64,000 bases of DNA from Arbacia lixula (GCA_963669155.1 OZ022586.1:19026785-19090784), one strand, 5' to 3'. Counted from the first letter of the stretch, positions 46,201 through 57,349 are shown. The notes: generated from the sequence alone by a model not told the origin. A program made the numbers and translations.

Positions 46201-49200
46201 AATTCACCTCGAGACACCCCCCCCCCCCCCATGCAATCTTTTCACTCTCACATGTCTTCTATCACATACAAGGAGAAGAGATGGAAGAAGGGCTCTTTTT
46301 ATGCCTCCGCCATGAAGTGGCCCTAGGAATTATTGTTTCTTGTTTTTGTGCTTGTTTTGGGGGGAGGGGGTTCTTTTTAGCATTGCTGGGGGCTAAATTA
46401 CCCTTAGACCCCAATGTAATCTTTTCACTGTCATATTTCTTCTATCATGGAGAAGAAGGATGGCTCATTTGTTATTTGTGGGGGTTAAATCACATTGAAA
46501 TCCCCATGTCATTTTATTCACTTTCATACATCTTCTATTATCTACAGGAGGAAGAGCTGGCTGAGGTGGCTAGCGGAGAGACAGAAGAGCAGACAGCACC
46601 ACAGGGACAGGAGGAGACACCCAAGGTGGAAGATAAGGAGGAGGTGGAGAGAGCGAACGAAGGATTGGATGACAGCGCGTTTGGAGAGTCAAATGAGGCA
46701 GAGGAGGATTCTGGAGTGGTGGAGGCCTTGGCGGAAATGAGAGCTGATGAGGAAGAAGAGGTGGGTATAAAAGAAGCATAAAGGTGTCTTGGCTTATTGG
46801 TTGTGAACTGTGAATCCTGGGTTCAAGCCCACCCATGGCACTTGTGTCTGTTTGCTAGATACTTCATCCACATTGTTGATTTTCAGCCAGGTGTGTTATA
46901 GAGTATCTCGAAGGTGGTGTACAACAATGTGAGTGATCATGACCCATCATGCAATAAGCAAGGAATACTCTCCAGGGAGTAGAGATAGTACACATATGCT
47001 GTGATCACCAATTCCAGATTTTGTTTTAATTTAAACAAATACGTCATTTTGAAATGATTCCTTGCTGTTGTGAAATCAAAGATTATCAGTCCCGTAGTAT
47101 TTACCTCTCCTACCCATGGCCTTGAACTCTTGGTTGTGCTTAGTGGGCCTTTTTCACAATAAATATACACAATTCCCATAGAGCAGCAGTTCATCTGGCA
47201 CTCAAAGGGTTAAATTTGTTTATATTCCACATACTAAGAATGGTGCAATATGGTTGGTCAAGAGTTGATCATGTGATAGAGCGTAGTTTTGCCCATCTGA
47301 TCACCTGAGAAGAAAAGTTCGTTACACTCTAGGTGATAGTACTTTTTGGTTTCGCTGATCTCTTCACTCCTCACAATCCTAACACATGATCAATATTTTG
47401 AGTATGTAAGATATAAAAGTGTGTTACACTCGGACTATCAATTCACTAACAGTAGCTCCTAACGCGTGGTTAATGCGCTTCGTAACGCGTGTACCCCATG
47501 GCAGCAGCTCAGGGTTAGGTAGAGAAGTAAACATTACTTTTGTACATCAAATTGTCATTTTTGGTATAGATAGTTGGTTTCAGATGTGGAATATAAAGCA
47601 AATAATAAGCTTTTGGTTTCAGGCAATGAGACGAACTATCACTTCCATGGCGATCTGAATGTATACGCTATCTTTCCTCAGCTGCGCTTCAGAAAGATAG
47701 CTACATCCAGTTCGCCTCGGAAGTGATAGTTCGTCCCTCATCCTCACCAATGTTGATTATTTGCTTCCTATCTCGTGTTATGGAAACAGGTGAGAGATCA
47801 GAAAGCGGAAGCCGAGCTTGGCGGTGATCACCAGGAGCTTGCCAACCTCTCCCAAGAAGATGCCGAAGAAGATGGCCCAGAGGCTGCCGCAGAGGAAGAC
47901 GAAGCTCTTGACGTTGCTGGGGGTGACGCATCATCTGCTGCAGCAGCGGCAGGGGAACACCTCCAGGAGTCGTTCCGGTCCGACGAGGCGTTCCAATCGG
48001 ACGATGAGGAGGAGTGCTTCCAGGATGTCGTCGCTACAGAAGCTGACCAGGGCAAGACGGTAGGTAGTGGTTCCCACCAGGGGTCAAAGCCTTAAAACCT
48101 ATTGAAACAATAAAGACTGACCATCATGAGCTTGTAGATGTTACAAAATGCTGATGGTCAATGCCATTACATTTACAGTCCTATTTATTGTATTCTCTAG
48201 CCTAACGCTGAAACCTGCCTGTTACGAATGCACAGACTGATCATCTTAAATAATGCAATACATTGGATTGTGAATGTACGTGTAATAGCACTGACCATGA
48301 GCATTTTATTAAGCGTCACCTCCAAGCTCACAGCAGTCTTTAACCCTTGACGTGCCACTTCTGGGCCCTGTTATAAAACTTGCCATTGATGGTAACTTTG
48401 CTACCAATGGCAAATTCAATGGAAAGCTTAAATTTGATTGGCTGTCAAGCGATGTTACCATGGTAGTCACCATTGATGGCAGAGTTGCCATCAATGGTAA
48501 GTTTTATGCAACAGGCTCTAGATCTTTATCACTTCCAATACACACTTTGAGCAGCATTTTGTCTGGCATGCAAAGGCTTGGTCACAGTTAAAGGCTGTGC
48601 ATGAATGTCACCAATGTGGCCTTGAATACCCTTCCTGGAATGCTAATCCATCACACTGTCACCAGTGTTTTAACACTATCGTTACTATAGGTGCATGGAA
48701 TGTGTAATAAGTCAATGGGCTCTGCCTTGCTTGGTATTTATGGGGTTTAACAGTCTGCCACAGTGATAATTGCGATATAGCAACTAGCTACAATTTTGCT
48801 CACTGTAAATGTATATTTCGCCGTGTTTTAAAGGTGATATTCATAGGAAATAAAATCAAATAAATATAGTTTATTTTATAATTGAATGAGTTATTAAAGC
48901 AATTTTTGCAGCTAACATGTCATGAAAGTGTTCAGTTATGTGTTTAATGAAAGTCAAATTTCACTAAATTGACTCTCTTCCTGACCTACGAAATCGCCTA
49001 AGGGAAAGTGGCGTTGTGTGTACGTCACAGCCGGGATATGCTTCACAATGACCATTGTGTTCACACCTGTTAATCCACTAGAAACTGCCATCACAGTTTC
49101 ATTAACAATGCAGGATGCTTCTGGCGGAAAAGAAGCTGCGGATTGGCATGTGTGATGCACAATAACGCCTCCCTTTTCTTACGCCAGACCTAAAGGCGGT

Positions 49201-52200
49201 TTCGGATGACAGTAGGTCAAATTTGTCCCCGAGAATACGGTGATTGTTTTCACCCTAATTTCGCTTTTTGGAAAGTGATATATTGTTTGAATGTCATCCG
49301 AGCTCATTGTATGGCTTATAAGCTTTCTGTAGATGAAGATCTTCATATTTTTGGATATTCTATGAATATCACCTTTAAGTGTCGGTAAATTTCACGAATG
49401 AACTCTCTAACGTAAGAATTCGCATTTCTAAATGTGAATAGATACATGTTAAGAGACATTGATTTGAACTTGAGCAAATTTATGAACGCACCCGTAGATG
49501 GAGAGTGCATGGATCAACTTTCTACAGTTAAAGAAGCATTTATAATCATGTTTGAAAACGCTGACTATAGGCTAGAAAAAAGCTAATATACGCCTGAATT
49601 TCATGGCATGGCTAAGATTTGGAATGAGGAAAAGCAATTGTTTTCTGCACTGTCACTCATTCTGCACAGTGTCATGAAATCAACAGTTCTTTGTGGTATA
49701 ACACACAATAGGCTGCTTTCAGTACTAATCCCACATTTTTACAATTTTGTTTACATTTCAAATTTCAGTTCTCAGCAGTTGCATATCAACAATTTTTCTT
49801 TGCATTTTGTTGTCCTTTTATTACTTTTGGCTAAAGCTATAACCAGATCACTTTGGGAGAGGTGAGAATGTACAGCATCAATATCAATGTGGACTTATAT
49901 GAATTGCATTGTCTCATACACATACGTCGTCATGGAGGGAAAGAGGTTTATAATAACTGATCTTCTCAACTATAAGTGTTAAAAAAAACTTCTGACACTC
50001 TCCAAAAATGATAAAAATATAAGTTACAACTTGATTCAAATTGACACATTTTTAAGTCAAGGGATGTTTAATAATTTAAAAGCAGGTTTTACCAAATTTT
50101 ATTAGTCATTATTCTTGTAATAATCCTGGAATATTTAATGAGAAATTTGGACCAGAAAATGTGTGTGTATCAGATAGTTAATTCCGATCAAAACTATAGC
50201 TTTTCTGCCAGATGCATCATGCATTATTAATGACACTGTGGTGACAGTTGCTACTGGATTAGCAAGTGTGGTACACAATGGCCATTGTTTTATTCTGAAT
50301 AAAAGTGTCAAAAGTTTTTTTTTTAACACCTAGTATATCTATCCATAACATTCCACATGTGTGCAGTAGAATATTGTAATTTATTTGGCTTAACAGCAGT
50401 GAAACAAATCATTCAAAATTTTCTGGGCCTACTTTTTGAGCACATTGGCCAATTTTGCTACATTTTTTCATTGTGTCTGTGGGAATTTTGAGAGCTCTTT
50501 TAAGCATTTCTGGGGGAAAATTACCCCAAGCCCCCATGTATTAACGGTAAGGGGTAGTATGGGTAGAGACTAAGGGACCTATGATAAATGGAGGCACATA
50601 CTGCCATGAGACCATGGGTCCCATTCTTTGTTCTCAGACATGTAGCTCATAACATACCATATTCTATTAATTTCTGCTTCATATCACATCAAAAGTCTAT
50701 CCAACAACATAACCAAGAAGATTTGTTTGAAAGCTAGAAAATAATGAAAATATTCCATGAAATGGAAAATAGAACAAACCCTGTGAAGGAGATTTGAATC
50801 AGAGCTAGAAAATCAGAAGTTTGTTTGGTAAAATACTTCAGAAACTGCTAACATTTTGAGGTAGTCATCACAAGCAGTGGCGTCAGTGACGTTTTTTGTT
50901 TGTACACAATTGTACGAGAATGAGGGCACGCCTACAGAATATGCCTAATTGACAATTTTGAGTGTTTCAAGAAGAACCTACATGTAGCACATGATTGCAC
51001 AGGTAGTTTATTGTCATCATTTGTCATCATTTGTCATCATTTTCCGCAAACCTTCACCAATTCATTCCTTCATTTTTCTACTTTCCAGAAACCTCAATTG
51101 TTTGAAAAGCTTTGAACTCTTTATCTGCCATGTGTGTTAGTTTTCACCAGTTATGCACACCAATCTTTAAGAGCAGAACGTGTCTGTCGCAGCAACAGTT
51201 AAGATGCTTCTGATGCACTACTTTCCAATCATATTATTCTATGTATCATCTCTTACGATGATGTCGGAGCAACAAATATACATATATCCATCTCACTTTC
51301 TGTCTTTAACACGTCATCAGCTTCGTCTTTCATTATATCGTTAGTAATATCTGCATGTCTTTTTCCTCCCATTTCCATTCTGTGCCGTGGCATTAAAGAA
51401 GAAGAAAGGTGCATGTAGACCAATGTAAATGTGAGTCACTCCATTCAAATTGAGATAACAAAAAAGGCCCTAATGCCCGTTGCTTGCTGTGTTGAGTTTT
51501 TAAAAAGCAGCTTTTTGCTTGTTTACATCTTGCTGTGTCTACCGTTTTATCCGCCCCTGTGCCTTTTCTTGCAATGGTTTTCTTTTATTGTTTGCATGTG
51601 AGACAATACAAAATATTTACAGAATGTTTTTGTAAAAAGATGAAAGGTTAAATGGATTATCTAGGGCCCTCCCTCAACTTTTGTGGGCGAGCAGCGACAC
51701 TACAAGCACGTTCGTTTTGAGTGGCCAAGTTTTATTTTCTCCATTTTTGCCACGGGGGGAAAAGCACACCATTATCAAATGTTCAAATGTTAACCTTGTT
51801 TCCGACCAGCCTTCTTCCTTACCAAATTGCATGGGGACTTAGAATGATTTCGCCCCCACTAAATGAAGTATAGCTGTCATGAAAAACTATAGAGCTCCTG
51901 TGACGGAAAAATATATTCCTTATCGGGTCTGGCATAATGCACAACTGAAATTAGGGCGCACTGTTTCATGTCGTAACTTGAGAGGTAGCCCACCCCCCTC
52001 AAAAAAATGAATAAATAAATTAATGAATTAATAAATAAATAAAATAATATTTGTTCCCCCTCCTATTTTTTTTTTTTAACCCAAGCAAGACTTTTGGTAG
52101 CCAATTCATTTGTGGCCATAGTTAACCAAATATGAAAACCTAGTAGTATTCATTTGCTTTATCTGCATGCATCTTTGCTCTTCTTTCTCTCTCTCCCTCT

Positions 52201-52356
52201 CTCTCTCCCTCTCTCTCTCTCTCACTCCCTCTCTCTCTCTCTCTCTTTCTCTCTCTCCCATTCTCTTTCTCTCCCTTTCTCTTTCTCTCTCTCTTTCTCT
52301 CTCTCTCTTTCTCTCTCTCTCTTTCTCTCTCCCTCTCTCTTTCTCTATCTCTTTCC

Positions 52357-52391
<35 letters not shown>

Positions 52392-54442
52392 TCTCCCTCT
52401 TTCTCTCTCTCTCACTCTCTCCCTTTCTCTTTCTCTCTTTTCTGTCTCTTTGTTGTTTACTATTAATTTTGCCCATGGTTCTCATTACATGCAGAGTGCT
52501 TGTATGTTCATAAAAGATATTGTTTGAAAAGACATTGCTTATTCTCAAGATCACATGCTTTGTTTTGCAGTGGAACATTTCTTTATATTGCAATGGTTCA
52601 TTGTTATATCATATTTCTCAACAAAGTGTGTAGTGTGCAGTGAAAGTGTTAATTGATATTACCTCTCTCTCTCTCTCTATTTTTCTTTTTCCACATCTCT
52701 TTCTCTCGTTCTTTTTGTCTTTCCCATTCTCTTTATTTTTCTCTCTCTCATACACACATTCTCCCCTTCCCAAGTACCCCATTCTATCTCTGCCCTGTGT
52801 TTTCCTACTATGCATTCATGTTTTTGTACTAATATGAAAATCATTCATTATGATGCGTTGAAGTCTTCTGGCTTGTAAACACTGCAGAGTTTGGAAGTTT
52901 TTTTTTAAATTCCATCTGGCTTAAAACTCAATGTGTGTTCCGTGCTAATATGGTACACTAAGAATACCATTTCATACCTTCATTTGGACATTCATTTCAA
53001 AGCACATTTTTAGTTAAGAAAGTGGTAGAAATATCTATCATTGCTTCTTGCCAGTCAATTATCTGGGAAACTGGATTTCCTACTGATAGCGACTAGCTTA
53101 CTTTGTTGGAGAGTAAATATTCCAGCCTTACGTAGGAATACACCAGTTTGTTGTGCCTTTACAATGTTTCCAGGTTGTCCGTCTGTCCGGATCTCGTTTA
53201 CGTGATCCTACAATCTGCTGTTCGGATAGTAGACAACAGCCTATGAATAAACTTCAGATAGCTTACAGGAAACTATTTCCACGCCCCTTTGTTGATTGCA
53301 GTTTTGTGGCAAATTCCGTCATCGTTAATAGACCAGGGTTCACAGTGCCAGAAAATCTTCACAATGAGTGACTGATTATAATTCATTGTATTGTTGTTGT
53401 ATTTTGCCTTTTTCATCAGAGCCTGGATACCGAAGCCGTGGAGGATCAGAGGGATGGAGAAGGTGAGGAGGGGGGAACAGGACTTAGTGATGCATTCCAA
53501 GACGCGGGGGAAGATGCCGCGGAGACTCTGGAGGAGAGCACCAAACCAGAGGCGGATCAGGAGACGTGTGACCATGAGGTGGTGACAGACTCTGCTGGAA
53601 AGACCACCGGGGTAGGGGACAATAGGGATGAGGAGAATCAAATAGAGGAGGGGGGAGATGCAGAGGAGGGGGAAGATGTGGAGGCTCTACCAGAAGATGA
53701 CATTACCATGGCGATGGATGATGGTGATAAGGGGGTAGAGAATGAAAGTAAGGATTCAATTGAAGGAGGAGGTCCAGAGTTGCAGGGAGACTTGGCAGGG
53801 GTGTTTGCCAAGATGAGCGTAGAAGAACAAGGCGAGGAGGGTGTAATAGAGGAGGAGGAGGGGGAGGAGGATAGAGTGAAGGATGGATCTGATGCTGCCA
53901 AGGATGCCGATGTGTGCCTAGACAGAGCTAGCGATGACGTCTCAAAGCTGTCTCAACCTGAGGTAGGGGTGATGAGCGGAGCTGGAGAGACAATGCCGCT
54001 GGATGGGGGTGGTGATGCCAGCGTCGCGAAGCCCGCCGCGATGGAGGGGGCGGAGCCAGACGTTAACGACAGCTTTGAGACGGCACGAGGCGACATCTCT
54101 AACACCACTAGTCCAGGGGGTGATGCCTCTATGTATGCCAGCTTCGGCACAATGTCCGCAGGCAGCGACCTTGATAGCACGCTGGAGTGCGAAAAGACGT
54201 TTGGCGGGAGCGAGTCGTCCGAGTCCGGGACTGGCAGCGGGAAAGGGTTTGCGGACGCTGGTCTTGGAGGGGGCGATGCCCCTACCGCCACCCCCTCCCC
54301 ACCGCGCTGCGATAGCGGCATTATGGAAGACCCAGACCAGCTAGACAAGGGGAAGCATGAGACTGAAATGAACCCCAAGGAGAAAGTCGGTCTCGTAACC
54401 GAGGAAACAGATAAAGAAACAGTCGTAAATGGGCACGACTGA
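36968..54442 (+). CDS. Ten-Tudor-domain protein with acidic tail (TDRD6/TDRD15/Tudor-like), seven coding exons
   Basis: Coding exons 36968-43283, 43764-43895, 44184-44368, 45355-45462, 46548-46760, 47790-48059 and 53420-54442 total 8247 bases (2748 residues). Every junction is GT/AG and phases match (1,1,0,0,0,0). Family role: cytoplasmic germ-granule scaffolds whose extended Tudor domains bind symmetrically dimethylated arginine on PIWI proteins in the piRNA pathway. Ten Tudor domains are visible; there is no KH, RRM, MYND or helicase domain, so it is nearer Drosophila Tudor and vertebrate TDRD6/15 than TDRD1/2/9. After the last Tudor domain ~640 residues are acidic and disordered. Introns 3-6 are rich in simple sequence and MITEs. 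Further small exons inside the 5.4 kb last intron cannot be excluded. Confidence 0.85.
43337..43763. other. Tudor intron 1 remainder
   Basis: AT-rich intronic sequence. AATAAA at 43429 could serve a short transcript ending at the exon 1 read-through stop. Nothing else. Confidence 0.5.
43764..43895 (+). CDS. Tudor gene coding exon 2
   Basis: Acceptor 'ccacctcag/AC', donor 'CCAG/gttagt', phase 1 at both ends. It encodes DKLCVKLLDMGMSLAEKL..., which completes the tenth extended Tudor domain by continuing the SN-like strand started as LLLMEVISESNG in exon 1. That fit is strong evidence for the splice. Confidence 0.88.
44184..44368 (+). CDS. Tudor gene coding exon 3
   Basis: Acceptor 'ttcttaaag/AT', donor 'CAAGAG/gtaaca'; phase 1 in, phase 0 out. 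Encodes LEQVSKDLVEQVLASTLLDL, an amphipathic helix, then an acidic stretch. Exon 4 has a related helix. Pieces of this exon are duplicated in both neighbouring introns (44005-44065, 44757-44830). Confidence 0.8.
44369..45354. other. Tudor intron 3
   Basis: Contains a fossil copy of the exon 3 end with its donor (44757-44830) and a CT-rich tract (45095-45320) that runs into the exon 4 acceptor region. Confidence 0.6.
45355..45462 (+). CDS. Tudor gene coding exon 4
   Basis: 108 bases, phase 0/0. Acceptor 'catgctaacatag/CTTGAA' preceded by a long CT-rich tract, with 'tgctaac' as a good branch-point match; donor 'AATCAG/gtatgt'. Encodes LEDVAHNILDGLLAELALNL, a helix resembling the one in exon 3. 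Confidence 0.78.
45463..46547. other. Tudor intron 4
   Basis: 46125-46547 holds about three degenerate copies of the exon 5 upstream region (G-rich block, C-rich block, 'cttttcactctcatat', 'tcttctat', then GAG-rich). Upstream part is unremarkable. Confidence 0.6.
46548..46760 (+). CDS. Tudor gene coding exon 5
   Basis: 213 bases, phase 0/0, acceptor 'tattatctacag/GAGGAA', donor 'GAAGAG/gtgggt'. Encodes a Glu-rich segment containing GLDDSAFGES. Confidence 0.8.
46761..47220. other. Tudor intron 5, 5' part
   Basis: No feature recognised before the repeat at 47221. Confidence 0.5.
47221..47766. repeat. Composite foldback repeat, copy 2, abutting exon 6
   Basis: Same two-part structure as 14629-15185: TATATTCCACAT/ATGTGGAATATA part, then AAGCAAATAAT/ATTATTTGCTT part (47596-47766). 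Highly similar to copy 1, so mobilised fairly recently. Confidence 0.82.
47790..48059 (+). CDS. Tudor gene coding exon 6
   Basis: 270 bases, phase 0/0, acceptor 'atggaaacag/GTGAGA', donor 'AAGACG/gtaggt'. Acidic, with QESFRSDEAFQSDDEEECFQ. A foldback repeat (47221-47766) ends only 23 bp before the acceptor. Confidence 0.8.
48356..48522. repeat. Foldback MITE in the last Tudor intron
   Basis: 'gttataaaacttgccattga' pairs with 'tcaatggtaagttttatgca'; the arms cover nearly the whole element, with GGGCCCTGTT at one end and AACAGGCTCT at the other. Confidence 0.78.
48523..52150. other. Last Tudor intron, middle part
   Basis: Holds two copies of one repeat family: 49030-49165 and, inverted, 50160-50305 ('atgcatcatgcattattaat', 'cacaatggccattgttttat'), and a short triplication of 'catcatttgt' (51012-51045). 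Nothing resembles an exon of this gene. Confidence 0.5.
52178..52441. repeat. (CT)n microsatellite, ~265 bp
   Basis: Interrupted CT/CTTT/CCCT tract on the sense strand of the Tudor intron. It creates spurious Ser/Leu and Arg/Glu frames on the two strands. A shorter relative lies at 52663-52750. Confidence 0.95.
53195..53365. repeat. Dispersed repeat, related to 57580-57725
   Basis: Shared blocks in order: 'aatctgctgt', 'cctatgaataaacttca', 'ttgcagtt--tggcaaatt' and 'ccagggttca'. Class unknown. Confidence 0.6.
53420..54442 (+). CDS. Tudor gene last coding exon
   Basis: Acceptor 'gcctttttcatcag/AGCCTG', phase 0; 340 codons then TGA (54440-54442). Very acidic and Gly/Ser rich, with no globular domain. 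Contains LSDAFQDAGED, VNDSFETARGD and YASFGTMSAGSD. Joined in frame to exon 6; the 5.4 kb intron makes this join the least certain of the six. Confidence 0.75.
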   Translation, partial: SLDTEAVEDQRDGEGEEGGTGLSDAFQDAGEDAAETLEESTKPEADQETCDHEVVTDSAGKTTGVGDNRDEENQIEEGGDAEEGEDVEALPEDDITMAMDDGDKGVENESKDSIEGGGPELQGDLAGVFAKMSVEEQGEEGVIEEEEGEEDRVKDGSDAAKDADVCLDRASDDVSKLSQPEVGVMSGAGETMPLDGGGDASVAKPAAMEGAEPDVNDSFETARGDISNTTSPGGDASMYASFGTMSAGSDLDSTLECEKTFGGSESSESGTGSGKGFADAGLGGGDAPTATPSPPRCDSGIMEDPDQLDKGKHETEMNPKEKVGLVTEETDKETVVNGHD

Positions 54443-55614
54443 GTAATTCATGCTGCTGTTATCATACATGTATCCGTGTCTTCCGTTCATAATGTCAACC
54501 CCGGCACACAGGTTTGTTACTAGAGAGAATCTCAGAGAAGTCCTTTAAAAAAGCGTTTTGTTTTTCACAATGACACTATGTAGTGCTTTATTGATAATAC
54601 TTTGTTCAAATCTTCCTGGAGCTGCATGCATTGATTATGTGTCACATTATAGCAATGGTAATGCTTGCTATGTCTATTAGAAATCTTGTGTTAGTCACAA
54701 ATGGTAACAGTATGTAGTGCATCATATACTCTTGTTAGAATATTCCCTTAGTTACAGATGTTGATATATGAATATGTCACATTATTAGGAATTGATATTG
54801 CTAGAAGGCAGTGAGTGACCTCCGATCATTATTTACCAAGGCTCTCATTCAATGTACATCTCTGTGCGTAGTGTATGTTATTACTTTGCAGCTGTGATGA
54901 ATCCATTGTGCTGTGCTCAGGTCGTAAACTCACGTGCCCAATTCTCAACATTGTGTTGAAGTTCTTATATGAAACCGTGCCCGTCTTATCAGGGTGGTCA
55001 CCAGAAACTCTTTTACGCATGGCTGAAAAGGGCAGAGTGTCATTTTTGTCAGGTATCTGTGCTGGATGGTTGGTACACAACTGTGGCATGCGTGGCTAAA
55101 AAAAAAAAAAGACTGACACTGATTTTACAGGTGATGCAGTAAATTTACGCCTGGCTCAAGGTCACTTTCTGTACCCAACTCGTGGTGTTTGCGCTTGGCA
55201 TTGTCTACCCCGGGACCACCCTGCATCTTTTAAAGAGTTGTGATTGATCTTAATCGAGTCATTCTGTCTGATTATGCAAAACGATTCAGGCTTCCAATTA
55301 CCCCTTGAGTTGGTTTAAGTTCATTCTTTAGTCCATGTGCTAAAAAAGTATCATTGTCATTGAATTTGAGCCCAATAACATTTCTTTATTGAAGCAATGG
55401 ATTCTGATTCTTTTGTTACGTTGGTAAAAGTTGAGCATTTGCAGATAACAAAAATGTTTAAACAAATTGAAAGCAATCTCTATATGCAGCATAGGCATGT
55501 GTGATTGGTATTTTGCTTTAGAATTCTTCATAATTTGGTACCACTTTTTGGAAAGCTAGCAATTAATATCGCAGACATTTAGGGGGAAAACAATCACCAG
55601 AAATGTCTCCTTTT
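54443..55614 (+). other. Tudor gene 3' UTR region
   Basis: No repeat or coding frame recognised. No AATAAA in the first kilobase, so the 3' UTR is probably long; the first strong candidate poly(A) context is far downstream at 60384. Confidence 0.4.
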
Positions 55615-56906
55615 TGTCTCGCCCACCGGAGGTGAAGGCGAGACTAAGGGATCCAAATGGCGTCCGTCCGTCGTCCGTCCGTCGTCCGTCCGTCGTCCGT
55701 CCGTCGTCCGTCCGTCGTCCGTCCGTCGTCCGTCACAAATGTTAAAGTTTACCTGCAAGACTCTCTTTTGACAAATAACTTCACATGGGTTGCTTGGATT
55801 ACAACCTAACTTGGGTCATAGATGCACTGGGGGTACCTTCATGTTATGGTACCGTTGGAGGTCACAGGATAAGGTCAAAGGTCATTTGAGGTCATACGTT
55901 AAAGTTTACCTGCAAGACTCTCCTTTGACAAATAACTTCACATGGGTTGCTTGGATTACAACCTAACTTGGGTCATAGATGCACTGGGGGTACCTTCATG
56001 TTATGGTGCCGTTGGAGGTCACAGGATAAGGTCAAAGGTCATTTGAGGTCATACGTTAAAGTTTACCTGCAAGACTCTCTTTTGACAAATAACTTCACAT
56101 AGGTTGCTTGGATTACAACCTAACTTGGGTCATAGATGCACTGGGGGTACCTTCATGTTATGGTACCGTTGGTGGTCACAGGATAGGGTCAAAGGTCATT
56201 TGAGGTCATACGTTAAAGTTTACCTGCAAGACTCTCTTTTGACAAATAACTTCACATGGGTTGCTTGGATTACAACCTAACTTGGGTCACAGATGCACTG
56301 GGGGTACCTTCATGTTATGGTACCGTTGGAGGTCACAGGATAAGGTCAAAGGTCATTTGAGGTCATACGTTAAAGTTTACCTGCAAGACTCTCTTTTGAC
56401 AAATAACTTTACATGGGTTGCTTGGATTACAACCTAACTTGGGTCATAGATGCACTGGGGGTACCTTCATGTTATGGTGCCGTTGGAGGTCACAGGATAA
56501 GGTCAAAGGTCATTTGAGGTCATACGTTAAAGTTTACCTGCAAGACTCTCTTTTGACAAATAACTTCACATAGGTTGCTTGGATTACAACCTAACTTGGG
56601 TCATAGATGCACTAGGGGTACCTTCATGTTATGGTGCTGTTGGAGGTCACAGGATAAGGTCAAAGGTCATTTGAGGTCATACGTTAAAGTTTACCTGCAA
56701 GACTCTCTTTTGACAAATAACTTCACATAGGTTGCTTGGATTACAACCTAACTTGGGTCATAGATGCACTGGGGGTACATTCATGTTATGGTACCGTTGG
56801 AGGTCACAGGATAAGGTCAAAGGTCATTTGAGGTCAGGGATACAATTCTTTTGCGTAGCAACGGAGATCGCGATATTTCTGGTTATTTTCGCAAGTGGGC
56901 GAGACA
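55615..56906. mobile_element. Inverted-ended element carrying 11-bp and 157-bp tandem repeats
   Basis: Ends TGTCTCGCCCAC (55615-55626) and GTGGGCGAGACA (56895-56906) are perfect 12-bp inverted repeats. Inside are six copies plus a part of an 11-bp unit GTCCGTCCGTC (55662-55734), then seven 157-bp units (starts 55741, 55898, 56055, 56212, 56369, 56526, 56683). No protein is encoded. The termini suggest a non-autonomous DNA element whose interior has expanded as a satellite. Confidence 0.85.
55741..56836. repeat. 157-bp tandem satellite, seven units, with AGGTCA arrays
   Basis: Units are nearly identical and exactly 157 bp apart. Each ends AGGTCA-CAGGATA-AGGTCA-A-AGGTCA-TTTG-AGGTCA, that is DR7, DR1 and DR4 spacings of the nuclear-receptor half-site (unit 3 has a variant first site). 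Confidence 0.97.
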
Positions 56907-57349
56907 CAATATTGCTAATGCCTTGTTTTTAGATTGATACCAGACCAGTTGTCTTCTTGCCAAACTATCAGAAAGAGTGGTGATGATAGAACTGTTCGGT
57001 TTATATTTTGTTTTGTAATATTGTATTTGTTTGTTGTTTCAGTGTGTGTGATATGTTCCATCTAGGGGGAAAAGTACTGTAAAAGCGCTTCTTGTCAATA
57101 CAAAACACTTAACGGGGGTTCTTCTGAGGCCTGATGCCATGAACAAAACACTGTGATATATATTTTGGATAATACCCATGTCCTGTCAGGAAGAATAGCT
57201 TGAGGCAGATTTTCTTGAAAAGGAACTTGCATCTCAATTCAAAGAACATTTATTCAAAGAATGGAATAGTTTGTGGAGAGACAATAGATAATATAATCTT
57301 TGTTATATTGTACATGCCACTTTGATTTGTTTTGCAATACATGTACTGG
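56907..57349. other. Tudor downstream region, nothing recognised
   Basis: No frame, repeat or RNA seen. Confidence 0.45.

Noticed and set aside
46281..46547. Coding extension of Tudor exon 5 upstream
   Set aside because: The frame is open but reads through a G/T-rich intron segment; the strong acceptor at 46546-46547 in correct phase explains the exon better.
52140..52513. Open frames rich in Ser/Leu or Arg/Glu on both strands
   Set aside because: They are translations of a (CT)n microsatellite inside a Tudor intron.
55741..56836. CRISPR-like array
   Set aside because: Repeats are 157 bp and abut without unique spacers, and the DNA is animal.
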